Below, in pieces: positions 15,061 through 22,617 of a DNA stretch of 64,000 nt. The stretch's first letter is position 1. Each line of letters opens with the position of its first letter. The translations under genes and the position numbers were made by a program. Origin of the DNA: DASUHT01 sp038230835 (GTDB lineage: Bacteria > Actinomycetota > Thermoleophilia > Gaiellales > JAICJC01). A model generated the notes under the pieces. That model had not been told where the DNA came from and made no database searches. It saw nothing but the letters and a program-made list of their open reading frames with translations. Location of the stretch: NCBI GenBank assembly GCA_038230835.1, contig JBBRMM010000007.1, positions 72,049 to 136,048 of the forward strand, written 5' to 3'.

Positions 15061-15654
15061 ATGACCATGCCCGAGCGCAGCATTGCAGACATACTTCGCG
15101 CGGCCGTGGCCGCCGTCGATGAGGCGGGGGTTCCTGACGATCTGCGCCCGGCAGCGTTTTCCAAGGCGGCTGACCTGCTTGCGGGGGTGTCGCCGTCGCC
15201 CGCCACTGCCACGCAACGGCAGACCCAAGCGGGCGGCCAACAACCGGCGACGCACGACGGCGCCAATCTGGCCGAACGGGTCGCCCGCAAACTGGGCGTA
15301 AGTGAGGACGCGATCGCAAACGTGTGTGAGATCGACGGCGACGAGGTACGCCTGCATTTCAGTCACCGACATCTACCGAGCACCACCAAACCGGCAATGC
15401 GACAAATCGGTCTTGTGACGGCCGCCCTAAGACAGGGCACAGGTCTGGACGACTACACGCCGCAACGTAGGTTGCGCGACGCCTGCGAGCAGTACGGCGT
15501 ACTCGATGCCGCCAATTTCGCGGCTGCCATAACGTCCCTGCGCGGCAATCTGTCGTTCCGTGGCACGGGACAGGGACGCGAGGTGAGGGTGACGCCGAAC
15601 GGTTACAACGCCGCGTCTGAATTGGTCGAGCGTTTGGCAGGCGACCCGACGTAG
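15061..15654 (+). CDS. Unknown protein in the defence cassette
   Basis: 197 residues from ATG 15061 (a second ATG at 15067). Family not recognised. Residues 1-75 are a helical N-terminal part with an Ala/Thr/Gln linker; the C-terminal half (about 76-197: NLAERVARKLGVSEDAIANVCEID ... RRLRDACEQYGVLDAANFAAAITSL ... FRGTGQGREVRVTPNGYNAASELVERL) looks like a winged-helix or other small adaptor fold. No catalytic motif. TACGGT 11 bp upstream may be a -10. It sits between the restriction nuclease and the TIR-like protein, both with interest for defence, and could be the sensor or regulator of the latter. Confidence 0.6.
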   Translation: MTMPERSIADILRAAVAAVDEAGVPDDLRPAAFSKAADLLAGVSPSPATATQRQTQAGGQQPATHDGANLAERVARKLGVSEDAIANVCEIDGDEVRLHFSHRHLPSTTKPAMRQIGLVTAALRQGTGLDDYTPQRRLRDACEQYGVLDAANFAAAITSLRGNLSFRGTGQGREVRVTPNGYNAASELVERLAGDPT

Positions 15655-15704
15655 ATATCGGATTCGGCCTGACTGTTCAACTGCTGCGGCGCACCGGCGA
15701 TCGG

Positions 15705-16508
15705 GTGCTCGTCGTAGCGCAAGTGGCGGGGTACAGGGCGACCGGCAGGTGGTTCACCACCACGCAGGTCATCGAGGTGTTCGAGGCGCTGCGGCTGCCG
15801 CGACCCGGCAACATGAGCGCAGAAGTCGGCCGCCTTGCCGAGCAGGGATTCTTGGTCAGGCGGCGCAGCGGTTCAATGTGGTCGCTGACGCCGCTGGGGA
15901 ACCGGCGCGTAACCGAGCTGATCGGCGGGATTGACCAAGCGCAGCTCGCCGCGCAACTCGTTGGCGTCGATGGCGCCGAGCTGGGGCACGCACTCCACGC
16001 CGTCATTCCGCCCGCACTCGCGCCTCACGCATGGTCACCTGGAATCGCCACGCTGCTTGGCCAGTACCCGTTCGAAACCAACTTGTTCTGCATGACACGG
16101 TTCCCTGGCGATCCCGACGTGGAGGTCACCGGCGCGATCGACGCACTGCGCGAGGCGGCCGCGACCCACGGCCTGACGATGCACCTCGCGTCCGATCGGT
16201 CGATCACCGGCGACTTGTGGGGCAACGTGGCCGCCCACATGTGGGCGTGCCAGTACGGCATCGGCATCTTCGAGAATCGCGCAGATCGCGGGCTCAACTA
16301 CAACGTCGTGATCGAGGTCGGTGCCATGCTCATGACCGGTCGCCAGTGCGCGATGCTGAAAGACGCGACTGCGCCCGAGATGCCAACTGATTTCGTGGGG
16401 CAGATCTATACGCCGGTGGACTTGGACAACCTGGACACCGTGTCAGACGCAGCGCACAGATGGTTTGCCGACGGGGTCGGCCTCGGCCGCTGCCCATACT
16501 GTCCCTGA
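15705..16508 (+). CDS. Winged-helix plus TIR-like/nucleoside-deoxyribosyltransferase-like domain protein
   Basis: 267 residues from GTG 15705; the frame is open to 15621 and codons from 15669 read like protein, so a non-standard earlier start is possible. Residues 1-75 resemble a winged helix (FTTTQVIEVFEALRLPRPGNMSAEVGRLAEQGFLVRRRSGSMWSLTPLG). Residues 124-260 have the flavodoxin-like pattern shared by TIR domains and 2-deoxyribosyltransferases: LFCMTRFPGD, AIDALREAAATHGLTMHLASDR, LWGNVAAHMWACQYGIGIFE, NYNVVIEVGAML (E204 as candidate catalytic acid) and AMLKDATAPEMPTDFVG. Such domains cleave NAD or nucleotides in abortive-infection systems. I infer a nucleotide-degrading effector with a DNA-binding or sensing N-terminus; direct evidence is only the fold-level pattern. 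Confidence 0.6.
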   Translation: MLVVAQVAGYRATGRWFTTTQVIEVFEALRLPRPGNMSAEVGRLAEQGFLVRRRSGSMWSLTPLGNRRVTELIGGIDQAQLAAQLVGVDGAELGHALHAVIPPALAPHAWSPGIATLLGQYPFETNLFCMTRFPGDPDVEVTGAIDALREAAATHGLTMHLASDRSITGDLWGNVAAHMWACQYGIGIFENRADRGLNYNVVIEVGAMLMTGRQCAMLKDATAPEMPTDFVGQIYTPVDLDNLDTVSDAAHRWFADGVGLGRCPYCP

Positions 16509-16557
16509 GGCGGTTTGTAGCGCGGTGCGCGGTACGCTGGAATCGCACGTGCCCTAC

Positions 16558-16702
16558 CGCGCGCCCCTGCATGATCGGCGCATAGGTATGCGGTGGTGCC
16601 CGCCCGTGCAGGTACTCGGTGTAGGCGTCCCTGAAACGCTCGGCAGCCTCGCGCAGCTCGCGATAGTTGGGGGTGCTTGTCGGGTTCGGCCTCGACGGCC
16701 AC
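16558..16702 (-). pseudogene. Frameshifted small gene downstream of the KRNPK protein
   Basis: A GTG at 16702 overlaps the stop of the next upstream gene (TAGTG) and begins VAVEAEPDKHP. After the five-G tract at 16669-16673 (+ strand) the protein-like frame changes: removing one base gives PNYRELREAAERFRDAYTEY followed by LHGRAPPHTYAP. The unshifted frame is not protein-like. The 3' end is unclear and runs towards the TIR-like gene. Either a decayed gene or a homopolymer sequencing error. Confidence 0.35.
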
Positions 16703-16848
16703 TACTTCTTGGGCTTGGGTTTGGTCTGCGACAGCGCGCTCGCGGCGGCTGACTTCTCGTCCTTGGTCGCCTTGGGGTTGCGCATGACCTTTGACGCCTC
16801 GCTCGCCACCTTGGCCGAGGTCTGTTTGGGGTTCCGCTTGGGTGCCAT
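16702..16848 (-). CDS. Small basic Lys/Ser/Ala-rich protein (48 aa)
   Basis: ATG 16848 with an excellent AGGAG ribosome site 9 bases upstream; the longer frame to 17181 is not used. Sequence MAPKRNPKQTSAKVASEASK then VMRNPKATKDEKSAAASALSQ and a Lys/Pro end. I recognise this as a recurrent type of short hypothetical protein in accessory regions of many bacteria (KRNPKQTSxKVAS pattern), function unknown. The only leftward coding unit of the element, just behind the regulator region. Confidence 0.7.
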   Translation of the reverse strand: MAPKRNPKQTSAKVASEASKVMRNPKATKDEKSAAASALSQTKPKPKK

Positions 16849-17010
16849 TCCGGCAACTCCTTGTGATCGGTGCAACGTGGACTTTCGGGGTAGGTAGGAT
16901 AATCGGGGGGGCGGACGGACTGCCCGCACTCGACGCGTTGTAAGCCGTTCTAAGCCCCTCGGGGTCGATCCGGGGTGATCGGGTCGCGGCGAGCGCCCGT
17001 GGCGGCCCAA

Positions 17011-17050
17011 CCGGACACTGAGCCCGGTCACGATCTGTATCCCTGTCCGG
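17011..17050. promoter_or_regulatory. TGTCCGG inverted pair upstream of the XRE regulator
   Basis: CCGGACA (17011-17017) and TGTCCGG (17044-17050) form a widely spaced inverted pair. TGTCCGG also stands at 8956 (int) and 9946 (replication operon). Candidate operators of the XRE protein or integrase arm sites. TACGCT at 17087-17092 could be the regulator's -10. Confidence 0.4.
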
Positions 17051-17113
17051 GTGATGGCGCTGGCAAGCACGGCATGTACGCTATCGACAACCACCACCAA
17101 GGAGAGCGACCAC

Positions 17114-17524
17114 GTGGCAACCCCCAAGAAACTGCGCGTCGCGAGCCCGGTAGGCATTTTCGAGAGTCGGTTTGCGGACAACCTGCGACGCCTGATCGGC
17201 GTTCATCGGACGAATCAGGCCGCCGTCGCCAAGGCGAGCGGCGTCACTCGCCAAACGATCGCCGAGTTGGTCACCGGGGTTCGCGCCGAGCCGAGCCTCA
17301 AGACCCTGTACGGCGTGGCTGACTTGTTCAAGGTCGACCCCGACAAACTCATGCGGCGACCGTTCTTTGAGTGGGCGGGCGACTACTTTGCCGGGCTCGG
17401 AGCCTCGGACTTGGACGATCGCGGGCTGACGGTTGAGGCCGCCGAAATCGCGGATCGGCTCGCCACGGCCGAGTGGGCGGTGACCGATGCCAAGCCGCGC
17501 AAGCGAAAGGCGGCCAAGCCATGA
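17114..17524 (+). CDS. XRE-family helix-turn-helix regulator of the element
   Basis: 136 residues from GTG 17114, with GGAG at 17101 as ribosome site. A single Cro/C1-type HTH occupies about residues 18-75: FADNLRRLIGVHRTNQAAVAKASGVTRQTIAELVTGVRAEPSLKTLYGVADLFKVDPDKLM. A C-terminal tail follows (FFEWAGDYFAGLGASDLDDRGLTVEAAEIADRL) with a Lys/Arg-rich end. Probably the master repressor that keeps the element silent, comparable in role to Stl of staphylococcal islands. It lies about 90 bp from attR, oriented as the other rightward genes. No protease or LexA-like cleavage domain is present, so induction would need a partner. Confidence 0.8.
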   Translation: MATPKKLRVASPVGIFESRFADNLRRLIGVHRTNQAAVAKASGVTRQTIAELVTGVRAEPSLKTLYGVADLFKVDPDKLMRRPFFEWAGDYFAGLGASDLDDRGLTVEAAEIADRLATAEWAVTDAKPRKRKAAKP

Positions 17525-17548
17525 CCCGGTACAATCCCAACCCTCAAC

Positions 17549-17568
17549 CTGAGGGGATAGAGCACGCG
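17549..17568 (+). repeat. Degenerate partial copy of the tRNA-Arg att segment
   Basis: CTGAGGGGATAGAGCACGCG resembles CTCAGGGGATAGAGCGTGCG of the real tRNA (17 of 20 bases). It lies 62 bp before attR. Possibly a relic of an earlier attachment site, or chance. Confidence 0.4.
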
Positions 17569-17610
17569 ACCACCGAAAACGGGCGCGAGCCCGCCCCCAG
17601 CTTGAAATAT

Positions 17611-17683
17611 GCGCCTGTAGCTCAGGGGATAGAGCGTGCGCCTCCGGAGCGCAAGGCCGTAGGTTCGATTCCTACCAGGCGCA
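17611..17683 (+). tRNA. tRNA-Arg (anticodon CCG), intact copy carrying attR
   Basis: 73 nt. Acceptor GCGCCTG/CAGGCGC, D-arm GCTC/GAGC, anticodon stem TGCGC/GCGCA with loop CTCCGGA (anticodon CCG), T-arm GTAGG-TTCGATT-CCTAC, discriminator A; CCA not encoded. Its first 31 bases are the att core, so the 5' half came from the element and the 3' half is chromosomal. Followed by six Ts that may end transcription. The promoter must be supplied by the element. Confidence 0.95.
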
Positions 17684-17762
17684 TTTTTTGTCTCAACCGC
17701 GCGGTCTGCGGCAGTGGCAGAAGCGCGGACGCCACCGCGCCCAGTCGACGTAGTACCGGTGG

Positions 17763-18833
17763 ATGTGGCTTACCGTCGTGCAGAGGTGCGTGAGAGCGAG
17801 CGCACACCGATACAGCCTGGCTGTGGCGACGGCCGGTGCGATGGTCGTTGGCGGCTGTACCGGCACCCAGTCCGGCGCGGTGCAGCCGGGACCGTCGTCG
17901 GCCTCCCGCGGACCAGGCCTGGCCGCCCCGCGCACCGGCCCGCCGGTGACATCGGCCGCACGGGTGCGAGTTGTCGCCGCCGGGGCCGGGGCGTACGACG
18001 TCCGCTATGGCCTGGGCGCGGTCTGGGTGGCCACGATCCGCGGGGTGACCGAGCTCGACCCGAGCTCCGGTCGAGTGGTCGGGCGCGTCGACCTTGAAAA
18101 CCACAGCGAGTGGTCGAACGTCGCGGTCGGCGACGGTGCGGTCTGGTTCCTGGGTGCAAAGCCGTCCGGGCCCGTGATCGTCCGCCTCGACCCCACGACC
18201 TTGCGTGCGGACCCGCCGATCGCCCTGCCCAACCGCTCTGGCGGAGCGTACGAAGGCATTGCGGTCACAGGCGGCGTTGCCTGCGTCGGTCGGCTGCAGG
18301 CTCAACCGGGAACCGTCTGTCTCTCCGAGCACGGCGGGCCGTCGTGGTTCCTGCCGGCTCGTGGCCCCCCCGAGGGAGTCGCTGGGTTCGCGCCGCACGC
18401 CGCGGCCGGGGGTGCTCTGTGGATCGGCGGCGCCTCGCTCACGCGGCTCGATCCGGTCACCCGCAACACCACGACGATCGGCCTTCCCCCCCGCGGGCGT
18501 GCGACGGCCCTCGCCGCCGATCGAGGAGCCCTGTGGGCGGCGATCGACGTCTACCGGCGACCCTCGCAGCTGTGGCGGATAACGGCGGGCCGTGTCGACC
18601 GGCGGATCACCCTGCAAGCACGCGGCGTCAGCGCGCTTGCTGCCACAGCAGGCGGTGTATGGGTCGTGACGGGCGGAACGTCGATCCGTGTCTCCACGGT
18701 GCGGCCGGACGGCGCACTCGTTGCCGTTGCCACCGTCGCGGCAGACGATCACGCCCTGACCGCGTCACCGACCGCGCTGTGGGCGACGCACTACCGGTCT
18801 GGAACCGTCCTCCGGCTCACGCGGTCGTCCTAG
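17763..18833 (+). CDS. Secreted beta-propeller lipoprotein
   Basis: 356 residues. The N-terminus has a hydrophobic stretch ending in a lipobox-like MVVGGC (Cys about residue 32), so it is probably lipid-anchored outside the membrane. The rest is repeats of the type GLGAVWVATIRGVTELDPSSGRVVGRVDL, GDGAVWFLGAK, GALWIGGASLTRLDP, RGALWAAIDVY, GGVWVVTGGTSI: AVW-x-ARLD blades of a YVTN/NHL-like propeller. Such proteins bind ligands or partners; no catalytic site is visible. First chromosomal gene after the element. Followed 28 bp later by the LuxR-type gene. Confidence 0.75.
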   Translation: MWLTVVQRCVRASAHRYSLAVATAGAMVVGGCTGTQSGAVQPGPSSASRGPGLAAPRTGPPVTSAARVRVVAAGAGAYDVRYGLGAVWVATIRGVTELDPSSGRVVGRVDLENHSEWSNVAVGDGAVWFLGAKPSGPVIVRLDPTTLRADPPIALPNRSGGAYEGIAVTGGVACVGRLQAQPGTVCLSEHGGPSWFLPARGPPEGVAGFAPHAAAGGALWIGGASLTRLDPVTRNTTTIGLPPRGRATALAADRGALWAAIDVYRRPSQLWRITAGRVDRRITLQARGVSALAATAGGVWVVTGGTSIRVSTVRPDGALVAVATVAADDHALTASPTALWATHYRSGTVLRLTRSS

Positions 18834-18861
18834 CCTGTCCGGTGCGGCGTAGGCTTGCTCC

Positions 18862-20421
18862 GTGCCAGATCTCGACGAGGCCCGCAGCGCGCTCAATCGC
18901 CATGACTGGCGGACGGCGCGCGCCGCCCTGGCCGGCGCGGCCACGGTCGACGAGCTGGACGTGCTCGCAACCGCGGCGTGGTGGCTCGACGACGGTCCCG
19001 CGGTGTTCGCCGCTCGTGAGCGACTGTTCCGGCTGCTGCGGGAGGCGGGCGACGCCCGCCGGGCGGCCCGGGTCGCGATTCAGCTTGCGTGGGATGCGAG
19101 CTTCTTCCTCGACGATGTGCCCGGCGCCCGAGGCTGGGCGCGCCGTGCCAGGAGGCTGCTGCACGGGCTGGACGCCGAGCATGACTGGGCGGCCCTTCTG
19201 GTGTGCGAGGCGGCGTTCGCCGATGACGACTTCGAAAGCGTGATCGCAGAGGCACGGGATCTGGCTCGTCGCGTCGGGGCCTTCGACTGCGAGATGGCGG
19301 CGATCGCCCTCGAGGGCGTCGGGTTGGTGGCCGACGGCGGTGTCGGCGAGGGCATGAAACTCCTGGACGAGGCGGCCACGGCGGCGTGTGCCGGCGAGCT
19401 GACCGATCCGGTGGCCATCACCCTCGCGTGTTGCGCGGTGCTCGACGCGTGCGCCCAAGTCAGCGACTACGAGCGGGCGACTCGCTGGTGTGATCGCTTC
19501 GCCGTGCTCTGCGATTGCCAGAACATGAGCAGCCTGATGGCGATCGGGCGCTGCCTGTACGCGCCGATCCTGGTTGGCCGGGGCCGGTTGGACGAGGCCG
19601 AGCGCCTGCTCCGGGAAAGCATGCGGCGACTCGACGGCGTGTACCCGTGGCCGGATGGGAAGGCCGTCGTCTGCCTGGCCGATGTACACGCGCGCCGCGG
19701 TCGCTTCGAGGATGCCCGAGCACTGCTCGAGCAGGCGCCGGACGTGCCGCGTGCCCGTGTCGTCCATGCGTGGCTGGCCTTCGCGTCGAACGAGGACGGC
19801 AGCTGCGTGGAGCATGCAACGGCGTTCCTGCGCCAATCCGACCCCGGCCACCACGTGGACAGGGCGCGCGCGCTCGAGCTGCTGAGCCGCGCGGAGGCTC
19901 GCCGGGGTCACGGGCCGCAGGCATCGGCCGCGCTCGCCGAGCTGAAGGCGCTGGCCGACCTGATTGGGACCGCCTCGCTGCTGGCCTCGGTCGAGCTCGC
20001 CCGGGCTGCGATCGCCGAGCCCGGAGATCCGGAGGCCGCGCGAGCGTCACTGGAGGACGCGGTGATGCTGTTCGAGCGTGGCCGAACACCGTTCGAGGCG
20101 GCACAGGCGCGAATCGAGCTCGCCCGCGTGCTCGATCGGCTCGGTCGTTCTCGCGCTGCGAACGAGATCCGCCAACAGGCCCAGGCGAGCCTCCGCGAGA
20201 TCACCCGTGCTGATCCTGTGCGCGGGCCGCTGACCGCCCGGGAGCTGGAGGTGCTGCGGCTGGTTGCCGGCGGGCTCACGAACCCACAGATCGCCGAGCA
20301 GCTCGTCGTCAGCAAGCACACCGTGCACCGGCATCTCGCTAACACCATGGCCAAGCTCGAAGTGGGCTCGCGGGCCGCCGCGGTGTCACGCGCGCGAGAG
20401 CTCGGCATTCTTCGCGTCTGA
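18862..20421 (+). CDS. LuxR-family regulator with TPR-like N-terminal region
   Basis: 519 residues from GTG 18862. About 440 residues of Ala/Leu/Arg-rich helical pairs resembling tetratricopeptide repeats (GRGRLDEAERLLRESMRRL, RRGRFEDARALLEQAP) lead to a C-terminal LuxR/GerE helix-turn-helix: PLTARELEVLRLVAGGLTNPQIAEQLVVSKHTVHRHLANTMAKLEVGSRAAAVSRA. It lacks the N-terminal ATPase of MalT-type LAL regulators, so it is a short, ATPase-free relative. The signal is unknown; the next gene, a cupin, is a possible target. Confidence 0.85.
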   Translation: MPDLDEARSALNRHDWRTARAALAGAATVDELDVLATAAWWLDDGPAVFAARERLFRLLREAGDARRAARVAIQLAWDASFFLDDVPGARGWARRARRLLHGLDAEHDWAALLVCEAAFADDDFESVIAEARDLARRVGAFDCEMAAIALEGVGLVADGGVGEGMKLLDEAATAACAGELTDPVAITLACCAVLDACAQVSDYERATRWCDRFAVLCDCQNMSSLMAIGRCLYAPILVGRGRLDEAERLLRESMRRLDGVYPWPDGKAVVCLADVHARRGRFEDARALLEQAPDVPRARVVHAWLAFASNEDGSCVEHATAFLRQSDPGHHVDRARALELLSRAEARRGHGPQASAALAELKALADLIGTASLLASVELARAAIAEPGDPEAARASLEDAVMLFERGRTPFEAAQARIELARVLDRLGRSRAANEIRQQAQASLREITRADPVRGPLTARELEVLRLVAGGLTNPQIAEQLVVSKHTVHRHLANTMAKLEVGSRAAAVSRARELGILRV

Positions 20422-20532
20422 CGGACGTGGGCCAGGCGCCGCGGGCACAAGATGGCCCATGTGGGCAATGGCGTCGGGGCGCCGTACACGCCAGGATTGT
20501 CGATGACCGAAGCCCGCCTCCCAGGAGGGATC

Positions 20533-20898
20533 ATGAGCACGCTTGACAGCTACATCTCGAACGCCGTGGCCGCCGCCGACGCAAGCTTCGAACCCGCGCT
20601 GGAGGGGATGCCCGGCGCGATGTGCTGGCTCCGGCAGTCCGACAACCCGTCTGTGCACGCGGGCATCTGGCGCGTCCTCGACGGCGAGTGGGACAGTGAC
20701 GACAACGAGTACGAGTTTCCGTCGGACGAGACGTTCATCGTGCTCGAGGGCCGGGTCGTGATCCAGCTCGAGAACGGCACCCGCTACGACCTCGGCCCCG
20801 GTGACGCCGCGAGTTTCGCCCAGGGAACCCGGTCGACCTGGGACCTGACGACGCCGTTTCGAAAGTTCTTCGTGGAAAACACCCGCCCAGAGGTCTGA
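20533..20898 (+). CDS. Cupin-domain protein (DUF861-like)
   Basis: 121 residues; ATG 20533 has a perfect AGGAGG 5 bases upstream, so the longer frame from 20452 is rejected. A single cupin barrel: GIWRVLDGEWDSDDNEYEFPSDETFIVLEGRVVIQLENGTRYDLGPGDAASFAQGTRSTWDLTTPFRKFFV, close in pattern to the cupin_3/DUF861 group (EutQ, ureidoglycine aminohydrolase). The usual metal His residues of motif 1 are missing (E and D instead), so a sugar- or ligand-binding role is as likely as catalysis. Confidence 0.82.
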   Translation: MSTLDSYISNAVAAADASFEPALEGMPGAMCWLRQSDNPSVHAGIWRVLDGEWDSDDNEYEFPSDETFIVLEGRVVIQLENGTRYDLGPGDAASFAQGTRSTWDLTTPFRKFFVENTRPEV

Positions 20899-20910
20899 AC
20901 GCGTCAGCGC

Positions 20911-22536
20911 CTACAGGCCGAATGCGTGGATCATGTTGTCCTGCGTACCGAAGTAGACGCGGCCGTCGGCCACCACCGGCGACGAGACCGGCCCAGGATA
21001 GCTGCTCGAGGCGGACCACAACCCGGCCCCGGATGCCTCGTTGATGGCGACCGGCGTCCCCTCCACGACGGCGTACACCACACCGTTTGCGACGGCCGGC
21101 GCCGTGTCGTCGAGGCTCTCGAAGACCGGGTACGTCCACGCGCTCGCTCCGCTCGCGGCGTTCAGCGCGACGACCCCCTTGCCGGTGACCACGAACAGCT
21201 TGCCCGAGTCGTACGCGGGTGAGCTGTAGGCCGCATACACGTCGGCGACGACCGCCCAGTTCTTCGCGCCGGCGGTGGTGTCGAAGGAGCGCACCCACTC
21301 GCCGCCCGAGCCCAGGGTGACGAACCACACCGAACCACCGGAGACAGCGGGTGTGCCCTCGATGTACCCGCCGGGCGCCTTGTGCCAGACGATCGTCCCG
21401 GACGAGCGGTCGATCGCGTAGACGTGGCCGTCGTCGTCGCCGACGTACACGTTGTTGGCGTCGACCGCGGGCGAGCCGACCGAATTGGTGGTGTCCGACT
21501 GCAGGGGGGTCGACCACTTGACGGCGCCGGTCTTGGCGTTCACCGCCCAGACAGCGTGCGCGGTGCCGTTCCACCCGCTGAAGTACACGGTGTTGCCATC
21601 GACGACGGGCGAGCAGGCGACCGTACCGTAGGTGTCCACGTGCCACTTGGTGGCTCCGGTCGCGGCATCGAGGGCGAACAGCGAGAAGCCGTCGCCGATG
21701 TAGATGGTGCCGTTGGCCACCGCCGGAGAGCCGATGATCTGGCCCGCGGGCTGGACCGACCAGCCCTTGTTGGTGACCGTGTCGATTGAGTACACGCGGC
21801 CGTCGGTGGCGCCGGTCGTGAGCACGTTCCCGACCACAACGGGCGGAGAGAGGCCGACCGGAGCGGAGGTAACGAAGCTCCACTTCTGCTTCAGCCCGGG
21901 CACGTTGCTTGTGTTCAAGCCGTATTCGATCGGCTGGTCGCCTGTCCCGTTCGACGACTCTCGCTCCATCGGCCAGTCGCCCTGGACCAGGTACGGGAAC
22001 TGGATGCCCGCGCCGGTGGCCGTGAGCACGAGGAGGTCGTGCAACGTCAGCGTCGCATCCAGCGGGACACGGAGCCCGTTCAGCTGGAAGCCGCCGACTG
22101 AGCTCGCCACCCCCGACCCGATCCGCCTGCCGTCGAACTCCACATCGAACGTCGCATTCGGGGGCAGACCCGATCCTGTGATCGCGAAGCGACCCCCCGG
22201 CGGCGCCGTCCGCGGGAACGCCACGACGCCCTGGGTGAGGGTGAACGGTGTGCTGCCCTCGGTCGTCCCGCCGGGCGTGTGCACCTCGACGGGGCCCCCC
22301 GGCGAGGTGGGCGGCACGACCGCGCGGATGGACTTGTCGGTGAGCACGTTGAAACTCGCGGGGGCGCCGCCGATCGTGACGGCGGTCGCTCCGGTGAAGC
22401 CGGAGCCGGAGATCTTCAGCACCGTCCCCGCGGGGCCTGACGAGGGGGTGAACTTCGTGATCGACGGAGTTGCCTGCGCCGTCCCCGGCAAGGCTAGCGC
22501 GATCCCCAGGACGGCAACGAACGCCCACCGCACCAT
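20911..22536 (-). CDS. Secreted IPT/TIG plus PQQ-type beta-propeller protein
   Basis: 541 residues from ATG 22536. Signal peptide MVRWAFVAVLGIALALPGTAQA, then an IPT/TIG immunoglobulin-like domain (SITKFTPSSGPAGTVLKISGSGFTGATAVTIGGAPA ... VPPTSPGGPVEVHTPGGTT), a second beta-rich domain, and a C-terminal seven- or eight-bladed PQQ-type propeller with repeated GATKWHVDTYGTVACSPVVDGNTVYF and GAVKWSTPLQSDTTNSVGSPAVDANNVYVG units. It lacks PQQ-binding or dehydrogenase residues, so it is probably a surface binding or scaffold protein. Convergent with the cupin gene; 81 bp from the deacetylase gene on the same strand. Confidence 0.85.
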   Translation of the reverse strand: MVRWAFVAVLGIALALPGTAQATPSITKFTPSSGPAGTVLKISGSGFTGATAVTIGGAPASFNVLTDKSIRAVVPPTSPGGPVEVHTPGGTTEGSTPFTLTQGVVAFPRTAPPGGRFAITGSGLPPNATFDVEFDGRRIGSGVASSVGGFQLNGLRVPLDATLTLHDLLVLTATGAGIQFPYLVQGDWPMERESSNGTGDQPIEYGLNTSNVPGLKQKWSFVTSAPVGLSPPVVVGNVLTTGATDGRVYSIDTVTNKGWSVQPAGQIIGSPAVANGTIYIGDGFSLFALDAATGATKWHVDTYGTVACSPVVDGNTVYFSGWNGTAHAVWAVNAKTGAVKWSTPLQSDTTNSVGSPAVDANNVYVGDDDGHVYAIDRSSGTIVWHKAPGGYIEGTPAVSGGSVWFVTLGSGGEWVRSFDTTAGAKNWAVVADVYAAYSSPAYDSGKLFVVTGKGVVALNAASGASAWTYPVFESLDDTAPAVANGVVYAVVEGTPVAINEASGAGLWSASSSYPGPVSSPVVADGRVYFGTQDNMIHAFGL

Positions 22537-22617
22537 CACGACCCCCTTCGATCTTTGGCGCCTCGAACCATATCTCACGCGGAGGCATCGGTTCGGGAAT
22601 CCTTCGGACCGAGCGGC

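Larger units (their letters stand above)
8900..17641. mobile_element. Integrated phage-satellite-like (PICI-like) element in tRNA-Arg(CCG)
   Basis: About 8.7 kb between two 31-bp copies of the tRNA-Arg 5' half. Order: tyrosine integrase next to attL, zinc-motif protein, prim-pol/AAA replication protein, iteron-like tract, two unknown genes, P27 terminase small subunit, zinc-ribbon protein, SRA-HNH nuclease, unknown protein, winged-helix/TIR-like protein, a frameshifted gene and a small basic protein on the minus strand, and an XRE regulator near attR. There is no terminase large subunit, portal, capsid, tail, lysis, FtsK/Tra or relaxase gene. Integrase, own replication and terS without structural genes is the hallmark set of phage-inducible chromosomal islands. 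A strongly reduced prophage is the alternative. Confidence 0.8.

Noticed and set aside
8900..17641. Integrative conjugative element (AICE)
   Set aside because: No FtsK/SpoIIIE-type translocase, relaxase or Tra genes; terS is a phage feature.
20735..22588. 617-codon minus-strand frame overlapping the TIG/propeller gene
   Set aside because: Wrong frame of a gene with a clear signal peptide and propeller repeats.
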